12,876 bases of DNA from SAR116 cluster bacterium (GTDB lineage: Bacteria; Pseudomonadota; Alphaproteobacteria; Puniceispirillales; Marisalimonadaceae): assembly GCA_002691795.1 (NCBI GenBank), contig NZIY01000039.1:26566-39441 (forward strand), given 5' to 3'. Made by a program: the position numbers and the translations under genes. This document shows, one piece after another, positions 7,832 through 12,876 of the stretch. Within the stretch, counting starts at the first letter, position 1, and each line of letters starts with the position of its first letter. The notes below the pieces were generated by a model. It saw only the letters and a program-made list of their open reading frames with translations, had not been told where the DNA came from and did no database searches.

Positions 7832-8473
7832 TTATGTTTTTGCAAATGATGCAATATATGCTCTTAAATCACTAAGTCCAATTTTTTTTTCACTAGATGT
7901 AATAAATATGTGTGGATATAGAGTGACTCTATCTTTAAGGATATTTTTTGTTTTAGTTGTTTTAGTTAAAATTTCAGATTTTTTTACTTTATCAACTTTA
8001 GTCAAAACACAAGTCCAACTTAACCCTATACTCTCAAAAAAATTTATCATTTTATCATCTTCTTGAGTTAATTCTCTTCTAGCATCTAACAACAAAAAAA
8101 TGGTTCTTAAATTTTGTCTACTTGAAATATAGTTTAATATAGTTTTCTTCCATTCTCTTTGTTCTAGTTTAGACACTCTTGCAAAACCATAGCCAGGCAA
8201 ATCAACAAAAAGCAACCCATGAGAATTATTATGAATTTTAAAAAAATTAAGTTGTCTAGTTCTTCCAGGTGTTTTACTAAATTTAGCTAGTTTTTTTTTA
8301 TTTGTAAGTGAATTTATTAAAGAGCTCTTTCCAACGTTAGATCTTCCGAAGAAGGCAACTTCACTTAGATTTTCTCTAGGCAAGGTTTCTAATGAAAGGC
8401 ATGATTTTATAAATTCACATTTACCTGTAAAAAGTTTTCTACCTATCTCAATATCTTCATTAGAAAATTCCAA
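7832..8473 (-). CDS. engB: Ribosome-biogenesis GTP-binding protein EngB (YihA/YsxC)
   Basis: A 213-residue TRAFAC GTPase needed for late assembly of the 50S ribosomal subunit. G1 is GRSNVGKSS at 43-51, the G2 region is KTPGRTRQLNFF at 67-78, G3 is DLPGYG at 91-96, G4 is TKVDK at 158-162 and G5 is TSS at 192-194. GRKLFTGKCEFI at 11-22 is the family's typical opening. The start is unusual. The yidC stop TGA (8477-8479) is in the same frame, followed by ATA and then TTG at 8471-8473. This TTG is the only conventional initiator between that stop and the conserved domain, so translation probably restarts there after yidC termination. Length is normal for the family (about 200-215). Confidence 0.95.
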   Translation of the reverse strand: MEFSNEDIEIGRKLFTGKCEFIKSCLSLETLPRENLSEVAFFGRSNVGKSSLINSLTNKKKLAKFSKTPGRTRQLNFFKIHNNSHGLLFVDLPGYGFARVSKLEQREWKKTILNYISSRQNLRTIFLLLDARRELTQEDDKMINFFESIGLSWTCVLTKVDKVKKSEILTKTTKTKNILKDRVTLYPHIFITSSEKKIGLSDLRAYIASFAKT

Positions 8474-8476
8474 TAT

Positions 8477-10189
8477 TCAACTTTTTTCTTTATTAATTTT
8501 TCTTGTTATTATCCATTGTTGCGTAATAGAAAGTAGATTGTTCCATGTCCAATAAATTACCAATCCAGCAGGAAAGGTTGCAAGTAAAAAAGTGAATACA
8601 ACTGGCATCCAAGCAAAAATTTGAGCTTGAACAGGATCTGGTGGTTTTGGATTTAATCTTTGTTGTAACACCATAGTTGTGCCCATCAAAAGTGGCCAGA
8701 TACCTAGATTAAGAAAATCAGGTAAAAAATCAGTGCTATATGGCAATAATCCAAATATATTGAAAATACTTGTAGGATCAAGGGCTGACAAGTCTTTAAT
8801 CCACCCAAAAAAAGGTGCTTGTCTCATCTCAATTGATACGAACAAAACTTTATACAATGCAAAAAATACAGGAATTTGAACAAGAATTGGTAGACATCCA
8901 GCTGCAGGGTTGACCTTTTCTCTTTTATATAAGGCCATCATTTCCATATTCATTTTTTGTCTATCGTTCCCAAACCTTTCTCTTAATTTTTGAAGTTGAG
9001 GAGTTAATACTCTCATTCTTGCCATACTTTTATATGATTTATTTGCAAGTGGAAAAAAAACAATTTTTACTATTACCGTTATAGCCAAAATTGCTAACCC
9101 AAAATTACCTAGAATATTGTTTGCCCAAGATAATGCATAGAAAAATGGTTTAGTTAAGAAATAAAACCATCCAAAATCAATTGCTAGGTCAAAATTTTTA
9201 ATTTTTAAATCTTCTTCATATTTATCTAACAAATCCAATCTTTTCGCACCTGAGAATACTCTAGATTCAATTTTTACCTCACTATTAGCTGGTATCTTGG
9301 ATAAAGATCCTAAATAATCAGTTTGATAAGATACTGAATTGTTAACATATCTAAAAGTAAAGTTTGAATTTGTCTTTTGATCGGGTATCAGAGCAGCCAT
9401 CCAATATTTGTCAGTGATACCAATCCATCCACCTTTCTCATTGGTGTTAAAGGACATTCCTTTTTGTCCACTTTCTTTTAAATCTGAATAACTATGTTCT
9501 TTTAATGACCCATCAAAAACACCAAGAGGTCCTTCATGCAAAACAAAAAAGTCTGTAGTTTCAGGTTCACCTGCTCTTCTTATAAGACCATAAGGATATA
9601 AATTTACTGGATTGCTAGTATCATTTTTAACTTTTTGAACGACTTTAATCATAAAGTTTTTATCAATTGAGATTTCTTGTAAAAACTCTAATCCTTCACC
9701 ATTATTCCATGTTAAGACAATAGGACTCTTTGGATCTAATATTGTATTAGATGAATTCCATATTGTATTACCATTGGGAACTTTTTGGTTGTTTGGAGAA
9801 CTCCAACCAAATTGAATAAAATATGGATTGATTTCATCAATTTTCCTTAAAAATTTAATTTTATCACTTTCTGGGTCAATTGTTTTTCTATAATTTTTTA
9901 AGGTTAGGTCGTCTAGTCTTGCGCCAAGCAAAGAAATTGAGCCCTCAATTTCATCATTAATAATATTAATACGTTTAATATTTTTTACTTTTTTTGTTTT
10001 TTCAGTAAGAAAAGTATTTTCCTTTCCTTTAGGCAAACTTATAGAGGGTTCATTATTTTTTTCTACATTTTGTTGTTCATTTTTAATGTTATTCTTGTTT
10101 GATTCTTCGCCAAATAAAATTTGATAGCCTATTAAAACTGACATTGATAAACAAATTGCAGCGATTAAATTTCTAGTATCAGGATTCAT
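8477..10189 (-). CDS. yidC: Membrane protein insertase YidC
   Basis: Inserts and folds inner-membrane proteins alone or with SecYEG. The 570-residue product has the Gram-negative layout: first membrane helix at 7-26, a low-complexity Asn/Lys/Glu linker to about 75, the periplasmic P1 beta-domain at about 78-335, and a conserved C-terminal insertase domain with membrane helices near 362-382, 431-453, 494-510, 525-540 and 541-560. QEISIDKNF and GGWIGITDKYWMAALIP are P1 motifs. FFPLANKSYKSMARM at 378-392 begins the cytoplasmic loop, and EKVNPAAGCLPILVQIPVFF at 424-443 follows it. The groove charge that is Arg366 in E. coli is Lys375 here, still positive. The short basic tail ends KINKEKS. It follows yidD by 18 bp, the usual order after rpmH-rnpA-yidD. 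Confidence 0.97.
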   Translation of the reverse strand: MNPDTRNLIAAICLSMSVLIGYQILFGEESNKNNIKNEQQNVEKNNEPSISLPKGKENTFLTEKTKKVKNIKRINIINDEIEGSISLLGARLDDLTLKNYRKTIDPESDKIKFLRKIDEINPYFIQFGWSSPNNQKVPNGNTIWNSSNTILDPKSPIVLTWNNGEGLEFLQEISIDKNFMIKVVQKVKNDTSNPVNLYPYGLIRRAGEPETTDFFVLHEGPLGVFDGSLKEHSYSDLKESGQKGMSFNTNEKGGWIGITDKYWMAALIPDQKTNSNFTFRYVNNSVSYQTDYLGSLSKIPANSEVKIESRVFSGAKRLDLLDKYEEDLKIKNFDLAIDFGWFYFLTKPFFYALSWANNILGNFGLAILAITVIVKIVFFPLANKSYKSMARMRVLTPQLQKLRERFGNDRQKMNMEMMALYKREKVNPAAGCLPILVQIPVFFALYKVLFVSIEMRQAPFFGWIKDLSALDPTSIFNIFGLLPYSTDFLPDFLNLGIWPLLMGTTMVLQQRLNPKPPDPVQAQIFAWMPVVFTFLLATFPAGLVIYWTWNNLLSITQQWIITRKINKEKS

Positions 10190-10207
10190 ATTAAGTTTTC
10201 TTCTTTT

Positions 10208-10444
10208 TTATTTATTTACAGGATCGTAACCGCTTTTGCCCCACGGATGGCATTTTATTAATCTTTTAATAGCTAAAAATCCACCTTTAACTATACCTTT
10301 ATTCATAATAGCTTCATGAGCATAGTCGGAACAGGTTGGCAAAAAACGACAATTAGTACCAATATATGGCGATATTAATATTTTATAGCCTTTAATCAAG
10401 TAAAGTATAATTAATTTTAAGCATTTTTTTAAAGTAAATATCAT
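10208..10444 (-). CDS. yidD: Membrane protein insertion efficiency factor YidD
   Basis: A 78-residue basic protein that binds the inner membrane through an amphipathic N-terminal region and assists YidC-dependent insertion. The family pattern is complete: YKILISPYIGTNCRFLPTCS at 20-39, YAHEAI at 41-46, GGFLAIKRLIKCHPWG at 54-69 and GYDPV at 72-76. The three conserved cysteines are Cys32, Cys38 and Cys65. Length is at the normal lower end for the family (70-110). It sits 7 bp after rnpA and 18 bp before yidC, the standard arrangement. The ATG at 10442-10444 has no obvious Shine-Dalgarno. Confidence 0.95.
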   Translation of the reverse strand: MIFTLKKCLKLIILYLIKGYKILISPYIGTNCRFLPTCSDYAHEAIMNKGIVKGGFLAIKRLIKCHPWGKSGYDPVNK

Positions 10445-10451
10445 TTAAAAG

Positions 10452-10799
10452 TTAACTTGTTTTAATAATTATAAATTTTGCTTTTATTTCAGTTTGTAAA
10501 TCTTCATATGAAACTCTTACAATTTCTTTTTTACAAATCAATATATAATTAACACTTAAATCAAAATATTCATTCTTATTATTTAATAAATTTCTGATGA
10601 TTGATTTTAGACGTCTCTTAATTTTGTTTCTAACAACTGCCGTACCTATTTTTTTGGTTGCTGTAAAGCCAAAATGTGGTTCCACATTTAATTCATTTCT
10701 TTTCAACTTTTGAATTACAAAGGAACGTCCATGAATTTTTTCTGCTTGTTTGTTAGAACTTATAAAATCAGATCTTTTTTTTATTGTTAATATAGACAT
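10452..10799 (-). CDS. rnpA: Ribonuclease P protein component
   Basis: The small basic protein subunit of RNase P, which with the RNA subunit (rnpB, not in this window) trims the 5' leader from pre-tRNA. The 115-residue product shows the expected opening with TIKKRSDF at 5-12, the central FGFTATKKIGTAVVRNK strand at 43-59, and the basic RNR motif VVRNKIKRRLKSIIR at 55-69. The rest is diverged, as is usual for RnpA. Length is typical (110-125). It starts 12 bp after rpmH, the near-universal rpmH-rnpA pairing, and precedes yidD by 7 bp. Confidence 0.94.
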   Translation of the reverse strand: MSILTIKKRSDFISSNKQAEKIHGRSFVIQKLKRNELNVEPHFGFTATKKIGTAVVRNKIKRRLKSIIRNLLNNKNEYFDLSVNYILICKKEIVRVSYEDLQTEIKAKFIIIKTS

Positions 10800-10811
10800 T
10801 GATGCTTAATT

Positions 10812-10946
10812 TTAAGCTGATAGTCTTTTTCTTCCTTTAGAACGTCTTCTTCTAATTACATTTCTGCCACCAACTGTTGACATTCTAGATCTAAAACCAT
10901 GTCTTCTTTTTCTTACTAAATTACTTGGTTGAAATGTTCTTTTCAT
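10812..10946 (-). CDS. rpmH: 50S ribosomal protein L34
   Basis: A 44-residue, extremely basic protein that I translated from the minus strand between rnpA and gpt. It starts [19 protein letters not shown] and continues [20 protein letters not shown] before ending RLSA and TAA at 10812-10814. This is a full-length and nearly canonical L34, a component of the large ribosomal subunit bound to 23S rRNA. The ATG is at 10944-10946; GAGGT four nt ahead is the best Shine-Dalgarno in the window, as expected for a highly expressed ribosomal gene. It heads the rpmH-rnpA-yidD-yidC run. No dnaA gene is adjacent, unlike the gammaproteobacterial and Gram-positive arrangement around oriC. Confidence 0.97.
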   Translation of the reverse strand: MKRTFQPSNLVRKRRHGFRSRMSTVGGRNVIRRRRSKGRKRLSA

Positions 10947-10964
10947 AATAACCTCACTGGAGAT

Positions 10965-10993
10965 TTCATAATAAAATTAAAATAAATAGTCAA
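10965..10993 (-). promoter_or_regulatory. Candidate promoter for rpmH and the downstream gene run
   Basis: On the minus strand TTGACT (complement of 10988-10993, 5/6 to TTGACA) is followed after exactly 17 bp by TATGAA (complement of 10965-10970, 4/6 to TATAAT). Transcription would start near 10957, leaving a leader of about 10 nt carrying the GAGGT ribosome-binding site. The -35 lies just beyond the gpt stop codon. It is the best promoter-like element on this strand and, since later genes are almost gap-free, may serve up to ten genes. Confidence 0.55.
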
Positions 10994-10998
10994 CTTTA

Positions 10999-11481
10999 TT
11001 ATTTTTTTATTTTTTCGCTAATTGTTGGCGCTGGTTTCATTTCTAAATCCCAAGGAAAATAAATCCAAGTATCTTGAGATACTTCTGTAATGAAGGTATC
11101 CACTTGATCTCTTCCATTTGGTTTAGCATAAACAGTTGCGTAATGAGCTTTTGGAAGTATAGGCCTGAGTGCCTTGATTGTTTCACCTGTATCTACTAAA
11201 TCATCAACAATTAACCAATCATCACCGTTGCCAGCTAAAGTTTGATTTTTTAGAAACTCTACATCCCCACGATTTTGCGCTTTATACGAGGTAACACATA
11301 CCGTATCCATTAATCTAATATCTAATTCCCTTGCAACGATAGCAGCAGGGACTAAACCTCCTCTTGTAACAGCTATAATACCTTTAAAAAGATTTTTTTC
11401 GTGCAATCTCCATGCTAAGGCTTTGCTATTACGATGAATTTCTTCCCATGATACTGGGAAAGATTTATCATAAGAACTCAT
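10999..11481 (-). CDS. gpt: Xanthine(-guanine) phosphoribosyltransferase
   Basis: Salvages xanthine and guanine by joining them to PRPP, giving XMP and GMP. The 160-residue protein is clearly of the E. coli Gpt type. [20 protein letters not shown] at 34-53 contains the TRGG loop. DTVCVTSY follows at 59-66. [16 protein letters not shown] at 90-105 is the PRPP-binding loop with acidic Asp93-Asp94. [10 protein letters not shown] at 119-128 and [11 protein letters not shown] at 135-145 form the purine-site end. Length is normal (152-165). The ATG is at 11479-11481 with no visible Shine-Dalgarno. Its 3' end is 52 bp from rpmH in the same direction, so some read-through into the rpmH run is possible. 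A long inverted repeat occupies the leader upstream. Confidence 0.95.
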   Translation of the reverse strand: MSSYDKSFPVSWEEIHRNSKALAWRLHEKNLFKGIIAVTRGGLVPAAIVARELDIRLMDTVCVTSYKAQNRGDVEFLKNQTLAGNGDDWLIVDDLVDTGETIKALRPILPKAHYATVYAKPNGRDQVDTFITEVSQDTWIYFPWDLEMKPAPTISEKIKK

Positions 11482-11482
11482 T

Positions 11483-11530
11483 ATTTATCTTAACATAATA
11501 AAATTTTAAACATATAACATTAAGATAAAT
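11483..11530. repeat. 11-bp perfect inverted repeat ahead of gpt
   Basis: ATTTATCTTAA at 11483-11493 is matched by its exact reverse complement TTAAGATAAAT at 11520-11530, with a 26-bp spacer of almost pure A/T. The left arm begins 2 bp from the gpt start codon. It could be a two-half-site operator for a regulator of gpt or of the divergent gene, or a hairpin in the gpt leader that masks the start codon. No regulator-binding consensus is recognisable. The rest of the 186-bp divergent spacer (11482-11667) is A/T-rich with several promoter-like hexamers that I could not rank. Confidence 0.5.
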
Positions 11531-11667
11531 TTTAAAATAAATTTATATCTACATAAGACATATAGTAGTTGAATAAATAATCTTATCTGGAGATTTTAAA
11601 AAATTTAAATATATATTTTGATTTAAAGTGATTAAATTAAATTTAAAAATAGAGAATAGAGCAAGTT

Positions 11668-12624
11668 ATGAATAGATTTGATGAATATAGAAAAAAAACA
11701 TTCACACCGTTCTGGAATAATTTCAATACAAAACCAAAAAAATCTCCTGCAATTTCATTGTTTTTTAAATCTATAAAAAAAAATTTAAAAAAGTTTGTTG
11801 GTATAAAAATAAAAATCGAGTCTTACAAAAATTTAAAAATAAAAGATGAAACTTTTCTCTCTTATCAAATTAGTGACAGTATAATTAATTATCGAAATAA
11901 CTTGATTGTGGATGAGCTTATAAAATATTTAAATAAAATAAAAATAAAATTTAAAAAAAATGATATAAAAAAATTTGTTGAAGATTATTGTAGGATATTT
12001 AAAAATACGCCTATTTATGATATGGGTAGCGGATTTGGTTTTAATGAAGGTCTTTTTCTATTCTGCATAATAAAAACGCTTAAACCAACTTTAGTTATAG
12101 AATCTGGTATAATGAAGGGTTTTACAACTTATTTGATTGATGCCGCAACAAACCAAAATTGCAAAATTTTATGTTATGATATTAGTTTTGAAAATATTGA
12201 ATACAGATCAAGAAAAGCAACTTATTTTAAATATGATATAAGTGAAAATCCCCCAAATTTAAAAAATCAAAAAGTATTAGCTTTTTGGGATGACCATACT
12301 TCACAATTAGAAAGACTTAAATTTTCAATTAAAAACAAAATTAAATTTAATATTTTTGATGATGATTTAAGTTTTTTAAACTTCCATTCAGATGGTTGGC
12401 CACCAATTCCTTCCATAAATATGTTATTTGAACTTAAAAAAAATATAATCAAAGACGACACTGTTGGGTGGATTTCTAGAGGAAGGAAAGGAGAAATTTG
12501 GCTTAAAAAAATTAAATATAAAGAAGCAATAAAAAATATAAATGAACATAAAATCTTTCCTAATTTATTTTCAATAACTGGGTATCAAAACCACAGCCAA
12601 TGCTCATTTGTTAAATTAAAATAA
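11668..12624 (+). CDS. Unrecognised protein with a methyltransferase-like Rossmann core
   Basis: A 318-residue protein of unknown function. The first 110 residues are very basic and helical without a signal peptide. The middle looks like a class I SAM-methyltransferase fold: LVIESGIMKGFTTYLIDAA at 142-160 resembles the glycine-rich motif I (often E-x-G-x-x-x-G), and ILCYDIS at 167-173 ends in the acidic position after the second strand. Then come VLAFWDDHTSQLERL at 203-217, FNIFDDDLSF at 227-236 and HSDGWPPIPS at 240-249; these Asp/His-rich motifs recall cephalosporin-hydroxylase/sugar-O-methyltransferase relatives where acidic residues bind metal, but that is only a resemblance. I count 48 Lys (15%), and the gene looks more A/T-rich than its neighbours, as often in surface-polysaccharide or transferred genes. 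The ATG at 11668 has only a weak GAG upstream. It stands alone, divergent from gpt. Confidence 0.75.
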   Translation: MNRFDEYRKKTFTPFWNNFNTKPKKSPAISLFFKSIKKNLKKFVGIKIKIESYKNLKIKDETFLSYQISDSIINYRNNLIVDELIKYLNKIKIKFKKNDIKKFVEDYCRIFKNTPIYDMGSGFGFNEGLFLFCIIKTLKPTLVIESGIMKGFTTYLIDAATNQNCKILCYDISFENIEYRSRKATYFKYDISENPPNLKNQKVLAFWDDHTSQLERLKFSIKNKIKFNIFDDDLSFLNFHSDGWPPIPSINMLFELKKNIIKDDTVGWISRGRKGEIWLKKIKYKEAIKNINEHKIFPNLFSITGYQNHSQCSFVKLK

Positions 12625-12836
12625 ATTTAGTTTGATTATTATTTTGATATTGCCGATTGTAATAGCAGTTGAGAGATTGGTTAATTATATATTAGATTGT
12701 TTGAGGAATAAGTGTTTTGTGATAGATAAGAGAATGTTTGATGATTTTTAGCCAATTTGATGTATAAAAGTGGTGCTACTTTAGGTGCTACCTAAAAATA
12801 GTCAAAAATGAAGCTAAAAAAGTCAATAAAAACAAT
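12625..12836. other. Gene-poor spacer before tRNA-Arg
   Basis: I see no supported gene in these 212 bases. The longest open stretch is a 39-codon frame with only a TTG start (12632-12751) that I do not accept. There is no clear factor-independent terminator after the 318-aa gene and no convincing tRNA promoter; TATAAA at 12763-12768 is a possible -10 with a poor TTGATG at 12738-12743 and a 19-bp spacer. The notable structure is the repeat at 12772-12796 described separately. Confidence 0.6.
12772..12796. repeat. Tandem GGTGCTAC pair with a 7-bp hairpin
   Basis: GGTGCTAC occurs at 12772-12779 and again at 12784-12791, a 12-bp period. The second copy lies in a perfect palindrome, TTTAGGT (12780-12786), loop GCT, ACCTAAA (12790-12796). 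No T-run follows, so it is a poor terminator on the plus strand. It is the most G/C-rich patch in the spacer and lies about 40 bp upstream of the tRNA. Confidence 0.55.
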
Positions 12837-12876
12837 GCGCTCGTAGCTCAGCTGGATAGAGCACTAGACTACGAAT
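12837..12876 (+). tRNA. tRNA-Arg (anticodon ACG), 5' part
   Basis: The sequence reads as the first 40 nt of a tRNA. The acceptor 5' strand is GCGCTCG (12837-12843), followed by T8-A9. The D-stem is GCTC (12846-12849) paired with GAGC (12859-12862) around an AGCTGGATA loop. The anticodon stem is CTAGA (12864-12868) and the seven-base loop CTACGAA (12869-12875) has anticodon ACG at 12871-12873, followed by the first base of the 3' stem (T pairs with A). ACG is the anticodon for CGN arginine codons, normally edited to ICG by TadA. The GTAGCTCAGCTGGATAGAG stretch is the same as in E. coli tRNA-Arg(ACG). The 3' half is outside the window. Confidence 0.93.

Noticed and set aside
10947..10998. Possible replication origin next to rpmH, as in bacteria with dnaA-rpmH.
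   Set aside because: No dnaA gene and no TTATCCACA-like DnaA boxes are visible in this 52-bp gap.
10957..11596. The 10-mer CTGGAGATTT occurs both upstream of rpmH (10957-10966) and in the gpt spacer (11587-11596).
   Set aside because: Pairs of identical 10-mers are expected by chance in a window of this size, and the two sites have different positions relative to genes.
12267..12461. A 64-codon minus-strand frame inside the 318-aa gene.
   Set aside because: It lies wholly antisense to a longer frame with a recognisable core, without start signals.
12632..12751. A 39-codon plus-strand frame starting at TTG, with a hydrophobic first half that could be one membrane helix.
   Set aside because: There is no ATG/GTG start or ribosome-binding site, and runs of T in A/T-rich DNA give hydrophobic codons by chance. 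A stop-free run of this size is not surprising in a spacer.

Overview
The window is an AT-rich (about 30% G+C by eye) chromosomal segment of housekeeping genes. The layout and protein sequences suggest an alphaproteobacterium, probably a streamlined marine lineage of the Pelagibacterales (SAR11) or HIMB59 (AEGEAN-169) type. That assignment is an inference from low G+C, very short spacers, overlapping genes, Lys/Asn/Ile-rich proteins and the order recR / rmuC / def-fmt-truA / dapE-dapD / nucleotidase / argB / engB / yidC-yidD-rnpA-rpmH. No marker gene here settles the genus.

Left part (1-3601): the 3' end of recR (+) meets rmuC (-) tail to tail with 3 bp between stop codons. A 72-bp divergent spacer with overlapping promoter-like elements separates rmuC from the def-fmt-truA operon (+). 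Def and Fmt are the two enzymes of the N-formyl-methionine cycle; truA modifies the tRNA anticodon arm. truA overlaps fmt and has no ATG start.

Middle (3594-10946): ten genes on the minus strand, all with gaps of at most 26 bp or overlapping, read in the order rpmH, rnpA, yidD, yidC, engB, argB, HAD-type nucleotidase, dapD, dapE, and a 197-aa membrane protein. A promoter-like TTGACT-17-TATGAA sits just upstream of rpmH and is the only good promoter I see for the run. The run joins ribosome and RNase P assembly (rpmH, rnpA), inner-membrane insertion (yidC, yidD), ribosome GTPase (engB), arginine synthesis (argB) and lysine/diaminopimelate synthesis (dapD, dapE). The last gene overlaps truA, so the two operons converge.

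Right part (10999-12876): a gpt purine-salvage gene (-), a 186-bp divergent spacer holding an 11-bp perfect inverted repeat, then an unrecognised Lys-rich 318-aa protein (+) with a methyltransferase-like nucleotide-binding core. A gene-poor 212-bp stretch follows, with a short tandem/inverted repeat, and then the 5' half of a tRNA-Arg(ACG), cut by the window end. This edge is the only part with an accessory-region look.

I found no CRISPR array, insertion sequence, toxin-antitoxin pair or recognisable defence system. The items most worth a second look are the 318-aa protein, the membrane protein riding with dapE, the inverted repeat ahead of gpt, and the unusual starts of truA and engB.
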